Shown here piece by piece: positions 22,345 through 30,490 of a DNA stretch of 44,588 bases; the stretch's first letter is position 1; every line of letters begins with the position of its first letter. Source of the DNA: JAAYEA01 sp012689325. GTDB taxonomy: Bacteria > Chloroflexota > Anaerolineae > JAAYEA01. A model generated the notes under the pieces. The model was given only the letters and a program-made list of their open reading frames with translations, did not search any database and had not been told where the DNA came from. The translations under genes were made by a program, and so were the position numbers. Location of the stretch: NCBI GenBank assembly GCA_036841525.1, contig DAITVZ010000041.1, positions 1-44,588 on the forward strand, read 5' to 3'.

Positions 22345-23738
22345 TGAAACGCCAGGGCGTGGTGCTTTTCACCGTGGTGCGGGTCCTTGCCGATATCGGC
22401 ATGCTCTCGCTGGCCTTCTTCCTTGCCTATATCCTGCGGCTGAGCACGACCTATCCACCGCTGCTGAACCCCCCGCTCTTTCGGCAATACCAGGGCATGT
22501 TGTGGATCCATGTGCTGACGTTGCTGGCGGCCTTTTGGCTTTCGCGGCTGTACCACTACAAGGCAGGCACCTCCCGTTTCGACAAGTTCTATAGCATCTT
22601 TGTGGCCGTCTCCATCGGGACGGTCATGGCGATGGCTTTCACCTCGTTCGTGTACAAGAACGAACTGGACTACCCGCGCTTGATGGTGGTCTATGCCTGG
22701 CTCCTCTCGGTGATCCTGGTCACGGTGGGGCGCTACATCATTGATGCGCTGGCGGCGATGCGGCGCGCCCGTCTCCCGCAGAACTTGCTGATTGTGGGCG
22801 CGGGCGACGTGGGGCGCATGATCCTGCAGAACGCGCAGCAATCCCCCCATTTGGGTTACCATGTGGTGGGTTTTGTCGACGATACCCCCGGCCGCAAGGA
22901 AAGCGGGGGCTTGCCGGTCTTGGGCCCGACCCAGCAGTTGCGCGCGATCATCCAGGAGCAGGGCGTGGAACACGTCATCATTGCCCTGCCCGATGCCTCG
23001 CACGACCAGTTGCTGGAGATCATCTCCCAGTGCGAGAGCGCCAAGGTCACCATCAAGGTCTATCCCGACCTCTTTCAGATCATGGCCTCCGAGGTCAGCA
23101 TCGATGACCTGAACGGCCTGCCCCTGCTCACCATTCGCGATGTGGCGCTGCGCGGCTGGCGGCTGACCCTCAAACGGGCGATGGACCTGGTGGGGAGCGC
23201 GCTGACCCTGGTTTTTGCCTCGCCCATCATGATGCTCATCGCCTTGCTCATCAAGCTGGATTCGCCGGGGCCGGTCTTTTACGCTCAGGAGCGGATGGGG
23301 CTGGACGCCAAGCCCTTCATGATTATCAAGTTTCGCTCCATGCGCGTGGATGCCGAGGAGCGGTCCGGCCCGGTGTGGACGACCCAGAACGACCCACGCC
23401 GGACCCGCCTGGGCGCGTTTCTGCGGCGGCTCAACCTGGACGAGTTGCCCCAGTTCATCAACGTGCTGATCGGGGATATGAGCCTGGTCGGCCCGCGCCC
23501 GGAGCGCCCCTTCTTTGTCGAGCAGTTCAAGCAGGTGATCCCCCGCTATATGGAGCGCCACAAGGAAAAGGCCGGCCTGACGGGCTGGGCGCAGGTGAAT
23601 GGGCTGCGGGGCGATACGTCCATCGTGGATCGGACCAAGTACGATCTCTGGTATATCGAGAATTGGTCCCTGCTGCTGGATATCAAGATCATCTTTTTGA
23701 CCATCTTTCGCTGGCCCACCGACAAGAACGCCTACTAA
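22341..23738 (+). CDS. Undecaprenyl-phosphate sugar phosphotransferase (WbaP/WcaJ type)
   Basis: A 465-residue membrane enzyme that transfers a sugar phosphate from a nucleotide sugar to undecaprenyl phosphate, the first step of exopolysaccharide or O-antigen repeat synthesis. There are four N-terminal membrane helices (residues about 8-120), a Rossmann-like CoA-binding-type domain (LLIVGAGDVGRMIL near 150), a fifth helix near 285, then the catalytic domain with KRAMDLVGS, KFRSMRVDAEE, RLNLDELPQFINVLIGDMSLVGPRPE and LTGWAQVNG. Length matches the family. It starts at ATG 22341 within the rimI stop (or the adjacent ATG at 22344). An exopolysaccharide gene at the end of a tRNA-modification operon is unusual. 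A second, shorter sugar transferase lies at 24457. Confidence 0.92.
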   Translation: MMKRQGVVLFTVVRVLADIGMLSLAFFLAYILRLSTTYPPLLNPPLFRQYQGMLWIHVLTLLAAFWLSRLYHYKAGTSRFDKFYSIFVAVSIGTVMAMAFTSFVYKNELDYPRLMVVYAWLLSVILVTVGRYIIDALAAMRRARLPQNLLIVGAGDVGRMILQNAQQSPHLGYHVVGFVDDTPGRKESGGLPVLGPTQQLRAIIQEQGVEHVIIALPDASHDQLLEIISQCESAKVTIKVYPDLFQIMASEVSIDDLNGLPLLTIRDVALRGWRLTLKRAMDLVGSALTLVFASPIMMLIALLIKLDSPGPVFYAQERMGLDAKPFMIIKFRSMRVDAEERSGPVWTTQNDPRRTRLGAFLRRLNLDELPQFINVLIGDMSLVGPRPERPFFVEQFKQVIPRYMERHKEKAGLTGWAQVNGLRGDTSIVDRTKYDLWYIENWSLLLDIKIIFLTIFRWPTDKNAY

Positions 23739-23779
23739 CCCGCCCTCGAGCCTCGCTTTGATCCCGCGCCATCGGTAAC

Positions 23780-23808
23780 TTGTTCCCTCGCCGGAGGTTG
23801 TATATAGC
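23780..23808 (+). promoter_or_regulatory. Possible promoter of the MaoC-like gene
   Basis: TTGTTC (23780-23785), 17-base spacer, TATAGC (23803-23808); the ATG is at 23861. Alternative overlapping hexamers (TATATA) exist. Confidence 0.4.
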
Positions 23809-23860
23809 GGAAAGCTGAGCAGCGATCCGCGCCAACTCATTCTTGATCAAAGGGGGAGCC

Positions 23861-24322
23861 ATGACCGAACAGCTTCGCGGCAAGTACTTTGAAGAATTCG
23901 TGGTGGGGGATACCCTCACCAGCCCCGGCCGCACCATCACCGAGACCGATGTGATGCTCTTTGCGGGCCTTTCGGGGGACTATAACGAGCTGCACACCAA
24001 TACCGAGTTTTCGGCGGGCACCCCCTTCGGCCAGCGGATCGCCCACGGGCTGCTGGGGCTCTCCATCGCCTCGGGATTGGTGGGGCGCCTGGGACTCATC
24101 GAAGGGACCGCCATCGCCTTCACTGGCCTGGAGTGGAGGTTCAAGGCCCCGGTCTTTATCGGCGACACGATCCACGTGCGCGCCCAGGTGGAGAAAACGC
24201 GGCCCATGCGCGCCCTGGGTGGCGGCCTGGTCATCTTGCAGATCACCATCTGTAATCAGCGCAACGAGACCGTCCAGGAGGGCACCTGGAAGGTGCTGAT
24301 GCGAGCGCGGCCGGGCGCCTAG
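23861..24322 (+). CDS. MaoC-like (hot-dog fold) dehydratase/hydratase
   Basis: A 153-residue single hot-dog domain protein. Residues about 30-75 carry the hydratase-2 pattern: FAGLSGDYNELHTN (catalytic Asp and His), then FGQRIAHGLLGLSIASGL. Members hydrate enoyl-CoA esters or act on other thioesters, for example in fatty acid, polyhydroxyalkanoate or mesaconyl-CoA metabolism. ATG at 23861 follows AGGGGGAG; a frame from 23843 is possible but less likely. It stands alone between two sugar transferase genes, so the pathway is not shown by its neighbours. Confidence 0.88.
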   Translation: MTEQLRGKYFEEFVVGDTLTSPGRTITETDVMLFAGLSGDYNELHTNTEFSAGTPFGQRIAHGLLGLSIASGLVGRLGLIEGTAIAFTGLEWRFKAPVFIGDTIHVRAQVEKTRPMRALGGGLVILQITICNQRNETVQEGTWKVLMRARPGA

Positions 24323-24347
24323 GCCGGGCCCCGAGAGCGACCCGGCC
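24322..24347 (+). terminator. Weak terminator hairpin after the MaoC-like gene
   Basis: GGCCGGG/CCCGGCC 7-bp stem with a 12-base loop, followed by CTTTCT. It overlaps the left arm of the long inverted repeat described next by one base. Confidence 0.4.
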
Positions 24348-24450
24348 CTTTCTCCTCGATCAATGAAGAAATTGTTATCCGCTCCCAAAAACCTTTTCAT
24401 CGAATGTTCATCTTGGGCGGATAGAATGGCGAGCAGATCGAGGAGAAAGG
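24347..24450 (+). promoter_or_regulatory. 15-bp inverted repeat that can mask the ribosome binding site at 24457
   Basis: The arms 24347-24361 and 24436-24450 are perfect reverse complements, 74 bases apart. The right arm contains the Shine-Dalgarno element (GGAGAAAGG) of the next gene. An RNA reading through from upstream would pair the arms and hide the site. An RNA starting after the -10-like TAGAAT (24422-24427) would lack the left arm and keep it free. Confidence 0.6.
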
Positions 24451-24456
24451 ACCGAA

Positions 24457-25173
24457 ATGATCGACGTTAAAGCACGAGTGCAAGCTCTGGGTCGCAGGGA
24501 TCTGCCAAGCTCCCTGGACCTGCCCTACATGGGGCATGTGGAAGAGCGCCTGCTTTACGCCTGGACCAAGCGATTCATCGATCTGATCATCTCCGCGATT
24601 GCCCTCCTGGTTCTTAGCCCCGTGCTGGCGGCTATAGCCTTGGCGGTTAGGTTAGATTCTCCTGGCCCGGCGCTCTTTGCTCAGCGGCGCGTTGGCAAGG
24701 GTGGCAAAGAGTTCACCCTCGTCAAGTTCCGTTCCATGTATTACGGGGCGGACGAGGGCATTCACCGCGCCTTTGCCAAGCAGTACATCCACGGGCAGTG
24801 CGAGGTCGACGGCAACACCTGCTTCAAGCCCAAGGACGACCCGCGGGTGACTCGCGTTGGCAAGTTCCTGCGCATGACCAGCCTGGACGAGCTGCCGCAA
24901 TTGTGGAACGTCCTCAAGGGCGACATGAGCATGGTCGGCCCCCGTCCCGCCGTGCGCTACGAGGTCGAGGAATACGAGCGCTGGCAGTTGCAGCGCCTGG
25001 CGGTGTTGCCCGGCTTGACCGGACTGGCCCAGGTGAGCGGGCGCAGCAGCCTCGCCTTCAACGCCATCGCGCGGCTGGATGTCCAGTACACCGAAGAGCG
25101 CAACCTGTGGCTGGACCTGTGGATCCTGGTCATGACGGTCCCCGTGGTGCTGTTGGCCAAAGCGGCGCGCTAA
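24457..25173 (+). CDS. Short polyprenyl-phosphate sugar transferase
   Basis: A 238-residue enzyme with only the catalytic part of the sugar transferase family. It has one hydrophobic segment (FIDLIISAIALLVLSPVLAAI, about 40-62) after the KRFID entry motif, then VKFRSMYYGAD, MTSLDELPQLWNVLKGDMSMVGPRP and LPGLTGLAQVSGRSS. Between them is a Cys-containing insert (GQCEVDGNTCFKP) also seen in some relatives. It should load a sugar phosphate on a polyprenyl phosphate at the inner membrane. ATG 24457 follows GGAGAAAGG by six bases. Single gene, with an intrinsic terminator after it. Confidence 0.92.
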   Translation: MIDVKARVQALGRRDLPSSLDLPYMGHVEERLLYAWTKRFIDLIISAIALLVLSPVLAAIALAVRLDSPGPALFAQRRVGKGGKEFTLVKFRSMYYGADEGIHRAFAKQYIHGQCEVDGNTCFKPKDDPRVTRVGKFLRMTSLDELPQLWNVLKGDMSMVGPRPAVRYEVEEYERWQLQRLAVLPGLTGLAQVSGRSSLAFNAIARLDVQYTEERNLWLDLWILVMTVPVVLLAKAAR

Positions 25174-25192
25174 CCCAAGCCCGATAAACTCG

Positions 25193-25226
25193 AAACGCCC
25201 TGGCGGTATCCCGTCAGGGCGTTTTT
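25193..25226. terminator. Intrinsic terminator between convergent genes
   Basis: A 14-bp stem with one mismatch (25193-25206 with 25211-25224), a TATC loop and then T residues. It serves the sugar transferase and probably also the histidine kinase operon from the other side. Confidence 0.88.
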
Positions 25227-25243
25227 GGTTGTCGCTGACTTGG

Positions 25244-26392
25244 CTAGCCCACCGGCAAGGCGACGGTGAACTGGCTGCCTTGGCCCTTGTGGCTGGCGGC
25301 CGTCACGGCGCCTCCGTGCGCCTGGACGATCTCGCGCACGATGGCAAGCCCCAGGCCGGCCCCATCTTGGCTGGAACGCGCCTTGTCCGCGCGGTAAAAG
25401 CGCTCAAAGACGCGATCCAGGTCCTCTTCCGGGATGCCCACGCCGGTGTCCGCCACGGTGACCACCACCCAGCGGCCGTTGCCCAGGTGCCATTCGCTGA
25501 CAGAATGCGGGTCTCGGGGAGCTGGCTCGCCGGGCTTGCGCTGCCCCGCGGTGGCATAGCCGTTCACGAGGACGCGCCCGCCGGCAGGGGTGTATTTGAT
25601 GGCGTTTTCCAACAGATTGGCGAAAGCCTGCTCCAGCCGGTCGGGGTCGCCCTGGATGGTCGGCAGCGCCTCGGGCACCTCGAGCTGCAGTTGGAGGTCG
25701 GCCGCCGCGGCCTGGTGGGCGAATCGGGCGACGCAGGAGGTCAGCAGGTTGCGCAAGTCCACCGGCGCCTTGGCCATCTCGATCTGGCCGCCCTCGAGCT
25801 TGGCCAGGTCCAGCAGCGCATCGACCATCTGGCCCATCCTGGTGGCCTCTTCGTAGATGATCTTGCCCGCCCGGCGCAAGCCATGGACGTCGCGGAGCGA
25901 GCCATCGACGATGGCCTGGGAAAAGCCGCGGATCGAGGTGAGGGGCGTTTGCAGGTCATGCGAGATGTTGATGACCAGGTCGCGCTGCATGCGGCTGGCC
26001 TGGTCCACCTGGCTCGCCATACGGTTGAAGGACCGCGCCAGGCGGCCGATCTCGTCATCGCGTTGCACCTCGATCTCAGGCCCACGGCGCCCATCCGCCA
26101 TCTGTTGCGCGGCGCGCATGATGGCCTCCACGGGCCGGGTGATGGTGCGGGATAGGACATAGCTGGCCAGGGTGGATATCGCCAGCGCCAGCGCGCCGGT
26201 GCCCAAGAGGGGCAACAGCCATTCCTGCCAGCGCCGCGCCACGCCTCCAGGCGAGACGCCCCTGAGAACCCACTCTGTATAGCGGTTGAGCCACAGGATG
26301 CCAAATACCGTGGCGAGGACCAGGCAGACAAAGACCACCAGCACATAGGAGGCCAGCAACCTGGCGCGCAAGGTCTTGAACATGGAATGCAC
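25244..26392 (-). CDS. Sensor histidine kinase
   Basis: A 382-residue membrane kinase. It has a membrane helix at about residues 11-34, a short external loop (about 35-58), a second helix at 60-82, a HAMP linker (TITRPVEAIMRAAQQMADG), HisKA with the phosphoacceptor His145 in INISHDLQTPLTSIRG, and the HATPase domain with LLENAIKYTP, VADTGVGIPEEDLDRVFERF and GAGLGLAIVREIV. The external loop is short, so the signal may be sensed in the membrane. GTG 26392 is preceded by GAGGGG; an ATG at 26383 is a possible alternative. It follows the response regulator after 26 bases, forming a two-component system. The nearby sugar transferases are convergent, not cotranscribed, so a link is unproven. Confidence 0.93.
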   Translation of the reverse strand: MHSMFKTLRARLLASYVLVVFVCLVLATVFGILWLNRYTEWVLRGVSPGGVARRWQEWLLPLLGTGALALAISTLASYVLSRTITRPVEAIMRAAQQMADGRRGPEIEVQRDDEIGRLARSFNRMASQVDQASRMQRDLVINISHDLQTPLTSIRGFSQAIVDGSLRDVHGLRRAGKIIYEEATRMGQMVDALLDLAKLEGGQIEMAKAPVDLRNLLTSCVARFAHQAAAADLQLQLEVPEALPTIQGDPDRLEQAFANLLENAIKYTPAGGRVLVNGYATAGQRKPGEPAPRDPHSVSEWHLGNGRWVVVTVADTGVGIPEEDLDRVFERFYRADKARSSQDGAGLGLAIVREIVQAHGGAVTAASHKGQGSQFTVALPVG

Positions 26393-26418
26393 CCCATCCC
26401 CTCAGCGTCCGGGAGCTT

Positions 26419-27105
26419 CTAGCCCTCGACGGTCACCAGTTTGTAGCCGATGCCGCGTATCGTCTCGATGGCCACCCCGCTATTGGCCATCTTGTCTCGG
26501 AGGTGCGCGATGTGCACATCCACCGTGCGCGTGTCGCCGTAATAGTCATAGCCCCATACGCGGTTCAGGAGCTGGTCTCGCGTGAACACCAGCCCTGGGC
26601 TTTCGGCAAAGGCCACCAACAGGTCGAACTCTTTCGGACGCAGGTCCAGTGCGGCGCCGCGGACGGAGGCCTCCCGGCGATCCTTGTCGATCAGCATCTC
26701 GGCGAGGGTGATAAGCGACGCGGTGGGCTGGCCGGTGCTGATGTTGTAGCGGCGCAGCACGGCCTTGACGCGGGCCACGAGCTCGCGAGGGTTGAAGGGC
26801 TTGGTGACATAATCATCCGCGCCCAGCTCTAGCCCCACCACCTTGTCCACGTCGTCGGTGCGCGCGGTCATCATGATGATGGGCACATTGTTGCCCTCCT
26901 GGCGCAGGCGGCGGCAAACCTCCCAGCCGTCCATCTTGGGCAGCATGATATCCAACAAGACCAGGTCCGGCTTGTGGCGCTCGATCTTGGCCAGGGCCGC
27001 CATGCCATCGGAGGCGGTGAAAACCTCGTACCCCTCGTTTTCGAGGTAGAGCTTGGCCAGCTCGATGATGTTGTCCTTGTCGTCTACAATGAGAACGGTG
27101 GCCAT
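26419..27105 (-). CDS. OmpR/PhoB-family response regulator
   Basis: A 228-residue transcription regulator. The receiver domain has the acidic pair DD (8-9), phospho-acceptor Asp52 (LVLLDIMLPKMDG), Thr in MMTARTDD and Lys in DYVTKPFNP. The C-terminal winged helix has LRPKEFDLLVAFAESPGLVFTRDQLL and VDVHIAHLRDK. ATG 27105 follows AGGAGG by five bases. It is upstream of, and in one operon with, the histidine kinase. I do not see a convincing -35/-10 pair in 27106-27240; a TTGACA on the minus strand has only GC-rich sequence at the expected -10. Confidence 0.95.
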   Translation of the reverse strand: MATVLIVDDKDNIIELAKLYLENEGYEVFTASDGMAALAKIERHKPDLVLLDIMLPKMDGWEVCRRLRQEGNNVPIIMMTARTDDVDKVVGLELGADDYVTKPFNPRELVARVKAVLRRYNISTGQPTASLITLAEMLIDKDRREASVRGAALDLRPKEFDLLVAFAESPGLVFTRDQLLNRVWGYDYYGDTRTVDVHIAHLRDKMANSGVAIETIRGIGYKLVTVEG

Positions 27106-27159
27106 GTGATCCTCCTGCTCGTGGGGGCGTCACCGCAAGTTGGGGCCAAGCGGGCCCGC

Positions 27160-27191
27160 GGGACGCCGGCGGCGTGGGACGCCGGCGGCAT
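27160..27191. repeat. Two tandem 16-bp repeats
   Basis: Two head-to-tail copies of a GC-rich 16-mer (GGGACGCCGGCGGC[G/A]T) lie 55-87 bases upstream of the response regulator. They could be binding sites for the regulator or simple repeat noise. Confidence 0.6.
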
Positions 27192-27206
27192 GGAACGTGC
27201 AAAGGC

Positions 27207-27234
27207 TTGTCAAAATCCCAAAGGCGGCTATAAT
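27207..27234 (+). promoter_or_regulatory. Promoter of the small zinc-ribbon gene
   Basis: TTGTCA (27207-27212), 16-base spacer, TATAAT (27229-27234). The leader of about 70 bases contains an 8-bp hairpin (27266-27273 with 27279-27286) before the ATG at 27308. Confidence 0.75.
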
Positions 27235-27307
27235 CCTGATGCGTTGATGATCTCTTGCGTCGTTCGAGCCGCCTCAGGGGCGGCTCACCAGAAAGGAACC
27301 CTTTCCC

Positions 27308-27604
27308 ATGCCTGTTTCCCGGACCGAGGCGCTGAAACTTTCGACCGCTGCCTTTGATGTGGGCGCAGAGGTGCTCCGTGGCCAGCTTCAGCGGTCCGGA
27401 CCTGATGCCGGTTGGACGCTGGGAGAAGTGAACCTGAACGAATGGTTGCAGCGTTTCCAGGACCGCGAGTTGGTGGTCATCGTTGCGCCCATCGGCTCCG
27501 AATCGACTGAGAAGCGCTATTGCCTGACCTGCGGCGCCGAATACGTCGGCAACCAGTGTCCCCATTGCCGCGATATCCGGCAGCGGCTGCGCGAGCGCTC
27601 CTGA
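27308..27604 (+). CDS. Small zinc-ribbon protein of unknown function
   Basis: A 98-residue protein. The C-terminal third carries two knuckles, YCLTCGAEYVGNQCPHC, forming one zinc ribbon, followed by a basic end (RQRLRERS). The N-terminal 70 residues form a predicted mixed alpha/beta stretch without known motifs (SRTEALKLSTAAFDVGAEVL, ELVVIVAPIG). ATG 27308 has AAAGGAA upstream. It has its own near-consensus promoter and a hairpin in the leader, and ends 4 bases before the rsmE stop on the other strand, so the two transcripts overlap at their 3' ends. Not recognised; possibly a nucleic-acid-binding accessory protein. Confidence 0.75.
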   Translation: MPVSRTEALKLSTAAFDVGAEVLRGQLQRSGPDAGWTLGEVNLNEWLQRFQDRELVVIVAPIGSESTEKRYCLTCGAEYVGNQCPHCRDIRQRLRERS

Positions 27605-27608
27605 GCGG

Positions 27609-28403
27609 TCAGGCCAGGTCGCCGAACTCGTAGAGGATCGCCGCCGCCGCGACCAATCCGGCGGTCTCGGCGCGCAAGACCCGCGGGCCCAGGGTCAGCG
27701 TGCGAACGCCGTAGCGCCTGGCCAGCGCCGCCTCCTCGTCCGTGAAGCCGCCCTCCGGTCCCACGATCAAGCTCAGGGCAAAGGGCCGTCGTTTGGGATG
27801 GCGCGAGCGGGCATCGTCGCCAGCCTCCTGGCGCTGGTCTTCCTTGCCCAACACGTCTTGCAAGGAGACCTGGTGCTCGCCCTCCCAGGGCATCAGGGCC
27901 AGGCCCTCCTGCCTGGTCTGCTCGCAGGCCTGGGAAAACATGAGCGGGGGTTGTAGTCGGGGCAAACGGCCGCGGCGCGACTGCTCCGCAGCCTCCAGGA
28001 TGATACGCTGCCAGCGCGTGATCTTGGCCGCCGAGATGTCGTCCAGGCTGGACATCAAACAGCGATCCGAGATCAACGGCACGAATTCCACGATCCCCAG
28101 TTCGGTGCCCTTTTGCAGGACCCACTCCAGATTCCTGCCGCGGAGAACCCCCTGATATAGCCTGATCTTGGTGCGGGGCTCTCCCGGGGCCAGCGTCTTT
28201 TGCAGGATCTGCCCGGTGACGGCATCCTTTTCGATGCTGTCCAGGTCCACCTGATACTCCCAGCCCGAGTTGTCCAGCGCGATGATCCGGTCGCCGGGCC
28301 TCATGCGCAAGACGTTGCGGATCTGGTGCACCAGGTCACCCTGGATCACCAAACGGTTGTCCTGCAGCCATTCGGGGTGGACGAAGAAACGGTGTTGCGT
28401 CAT
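27609..28403 (-). CDS. rsmE: 16S rRNA (uracil(1498)-N3)-methyltransferase RsmE
   Basis: A 264-residue SPOUT methyltransferase that methylates N3 of U1498 in 16S rRNA. The N-terminal PUA-like domain begins QHRFFVHPEWL and includes HQIRNVLRMRPGD. The knotted C-terminal domain has KGTELGIVEFVPLISDRC, LIVGPEGGFTDEEAALA and LGPRVLRAETAGLVAAA, which bind S-adenosylmethionine. A Lys/Arg/Asp-rich insert (DQRQEAGDDARSRHPKRRP) sits before the SAM loop and lengthens the protein slightly. ATG 28403 is chosen for its spacing to GAGGAG; GTG at 28409 is the alternative. Third gene of dnaJ-prmA-rsmE. Confidence 0.95.
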   Translation of the reverse strand: MTQHRFFVHPEWLQDNRLVIQGDLVHQIRNVLRMRPGDRIIALDNSGWEYQVDLDSIEKDAVTGQILQKTLAPGEPRTKIRLYQGVLRGRNLEWVLQKGTELGIVEFVPLISDRCLMSSLDDISAAKITRWQRIILEAAEQSRRGRLPRLQPPLMFSQACEQTRQEGLALMPWEGEHQVSLQDVLGKEDQRQEAGDDARSRHPKRRPFALSLIVGPEGGFTDEEAALARRYGVRTLTLGPRVLRAETAGLVAAAAILYEFGDLA

Positions 28404-28432
28404 GGGCACCGCTCCTCTGGGATACCAATGCG

Positions 28433-29353
28433 CTATTTTGTTCCGATGAGGGAGACCCAGTCTCCGTCTTGAAGCCGCTGAACCACGCGCAGCCCGGCCT
28501 CGGCCCAGGCCTCGCGGACGATCGACTCGCGGTCCTGGATGATGCCTGCGGCGATGACGTGCCCGCCTGGCTGGAGGTGGGAGACCACGGCGGGGCTCAA
28601 CCGAGCGATGATCTCGGCCAGGATGTTGATGGCAATGACATCGAAAGGCCCTGCCCAGAGCGCCGCGCTGTCCTCCGCCAGCTCATAGCCGCCGGCGATC
28701 ACGGACCCGGTGGCTAGTTGCATCCTGTCCGCCACGCCGTTGCGCTCAGCGTTCTCCCGCGCCACCTTGACGGCGACCTCGTCCGTATCCACCGCCACGA
28801 TGGGATAGGCGCCCTGTTTGGCGCCATAGATCGCCAGCACGCCCGAGCCGGTGCCCACGTCCAATAGCGACTGGCCTTGCAGCGGCGTGTTTTCCAGCCC
28901 CACCAGGCAGAGCCGCGTGCTCGGGTGCAATCCGGTCCCGAAGGCCATGCCGGGATCGATGGTGATGACCACGTCCTCGGCCTGGGCCTGGTATTCGAGC
29001 CAGGAGGGGGCGATCACCACGTGGCTGCCGATATGCTGGACGGTATAGTCCTGCCGCCAGGCGTTGGCCCAGTCCGCGTCCTCCAGCACCTTGAACGCGG
29101 GCTCGTCGAAGGGATAGATCTGGCGCATGTGCCAGAGGGCCTGCTCCAGCTTGTCTTTCTTCGGTAGGTCATCGGCGTCCAGATAGGCCTTGACCAGCAC
29201 GAAGCCGCCGCTCTGTGCCATGCCTTCATCGGTCGTTAGGGGCCATTGCTCGATGACCGCCCCACCCTGGCCGTAACCATTGAACAACTCGGAGATGGCC
29301 TCGGCCGCCTCCAGGTCCGCGCGGACGCTGACCTCCAGCCATTTGATCGGCAT
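28433..29353 (-). CDS. prmA: Ribosomal protein L11 methyltransferase PrmA
   Basis: A 306-residue methyltransferase that trimethylates ribosomal protein L11. The N-terminal L11-binding domain begins IKWLEVSVRADLEAAEAI. The catalytic domain has IDPGMAFGTGLHPSTRLCL (the PrmA signature), LLDVGTGSGVLAIYGAK (SAM loop) and the substrate-site motif DVIAINILAEIIARL. ATG 29353 follows AGGAG by nine bases. It starts 12 bases after the dnaJ stop and precedes rsmE by 29 bases. The dnaJ-prmA-rsmE order is common in Firmicutes and other phyla and joins a chaperone to ribosome modification. Confidence 0.96.
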   Translation of the reverse strand: MPIKWLEVSVRADLEAAEAISELFNGYGQGGAVIEQWPLTTDEGMAQSGGFVLVKAYLDADDLPKKDKLEQALWHMRQIYPFDEPAFKVLEDADWANAWRQDYTVQHIGSHVVIAPSWLEYQAQAEDVVITIDPGMAFGTGLHPSTRLCLVGLENTPLQGQSLLDVGTGSGVLAIYGAKQGAYPIVAVDTDEVAVKVARENAERNGVADRMQLATGSVIAGGYELAEDSAALWAGPFDVIAINILAEIIARLSPAVVSHLQPGGHVIAAGIIQDRESIVREAWAEAGLRVVQRLQDGDWVSLIGTK

Positions 29354-29365
29354 TACCGTGCGCTC

Positions 29366-30490
29366 CTAGACGCCAAAGGCGTTCTTGACCTTGTCGAATA
29401 GCCCCTCGGCCTTTTGGGGCTTGATCTCTTTGCCCAACGTCTTGCCCAGCTCGACAAAGAGCTCCCTCTGCTTGGGGGTTAGCTCGGTGGGCACCTGGAG
29501 ATGGACCGTGACCAACAGGTCGCCCCGGCCGTTGCGCCGCAAGTAGGGCACGCCCTTGTCGCGGAGGCGGAAGGTCTTGCCGTCTTGGGTTCCCGGCGGC
29601 ACGCTGATGGTCTCCTCGCCTTCCAGGGTGGGGATGGTGATCTCGTCGCCCAAGGCGGCCTGGGCCACGTTCAGGCTCCAATCCAGCTCGATCTCGTTCT
29701 CGCGCCGGCGAAAGACGGCATGGGGGCGAACTTGCATATCCACGTACAGGTTGCCTGGCGGGCCGCCGCGCTCCCCGGCCTCCCCTTCGCCGCTGATGCG
29801 CATCCGCGTCCCGTCATCGACGCCGGCGGGCACGTCCACCGCGATCTTGCGGTGCGCCAGGACGTACTTTTGCCCCTTGCATTCGTGGCAGGGGTTGGTG
29901 ATCATCTTGCCGGTGCCTTGGCAGCGCGGGCAAGGGGCCACGTTGACAAAGGTGCCAAAGATGGAGCGCTGCGCCTGGCGCAGCTCGCCCGTGCCATTGC
30001 ACTGGGTGCAGGTGGCCACCTCGGCTCCCGGCTCCGAGCCGGAGCCCTCGCAGACCGGGCAGAGCTCGTGGCGCTGAATCTCGATCTCTTTTTCGCAGCC
30101 GAACACGGCCTCTTCAAAGTCGAGGGTCAGGACGTAGCGCAGGTCGGCGCCGCGCTGGGGCGCTTGCCTGCCTCCGCGCATGTTGCCGAACCCAAAAAAG
30201 TCGTTGAGGATATCATCGAGGCTGCCAAAGCCGAACCCGCCGAAATCCCCGAACCCGCCGTTGCCCGGCATATCGACGCGGCCATAGCGATCGTACATGG
30301 CCCGCTTTTCCGGGTCGCTGAGCACCTGATAGGCCTCGTTGATCTCTTTAAAGGTCTCGGCGGCGTCTTCGCTCTTGTTGACGTCGGGGTGATATTTCAT
30401 CGCCAGGCTGCGAAAGGCCTTTTTTAGCTCGGCCTCGGTCGCGGTGCGCTGGACGCCCAGGATTTCATAGTAATCGCGCTTTGAGCTCAT
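29366..30490 (-). CDS. dnaJ: Chaperone protein DnaJ
   Basis: A 374-residue Hsp40 co-chaperone that delivers unfolded proteins to DnaK and stimulates its ATPase. The J domain at residues 5-70 includes HPD at 34-36. A Gly/Phe-rich linker follows (GNGGFGDFGGFGFGSL), then the zinc centre with four Cys-rich repeats (CPVCEGSG, CTQCNGTG, CPRCQGTG, CHECKGQK) and the two substrate-binding beta domains. Length and order are those of a full type I DnaJ. ATG 30490 has GAGGAG about 12 bases upstream. First gene of the operon with prmA and rsmE, behind the promoter at 30564-30592. No dnaK or grpE is in the window. Confidence 0.96.
   Translation of the reverse strand: MSSKRDYYEILGVQRTATEAELKKAFRSLAMKYHPDVNKSEDAAETFKEINEAYQVLSDPEKRAMYDRYGRVDMPGNGGFGDFGGFGFGSLDDILNDFFGFGNMRGGRQAPQRGADLRYVLTLDFEEAVFGCEKEIEIQRHELCPVCEGSGSEPGAEVATCTQCNGTGELRQAQRSIFGTFVNVAPCPRCQGTGKMITNPCHECKGQKYVLAHRKIAVDVPAGVDDGTRMRISGEGEAGERGGPPGNLYVDMQVRPHAVFRRRENEIELDWSLNVAQAALGDEITIPTLEGEETISVPPGTQDGKTFRLRDKGVPYLRRNGRGDLLVTVHLQVPTELTPKQRELFVELGKTLGKEIKPQKAEGLFDKVKNAFGV

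Noticed and set aside
24390..24415. Second LexA-like box before the sugar transferase
   Set aside because: CGAATGTTC lacks the GAAC-N4-GTTC spacing.
27207..27240. Minus-strand TTGACA as a promoter of the response regulator
   Set aside because: The position expected for -10 is GC-rich with no match to TATAAT at 16-18 bases.
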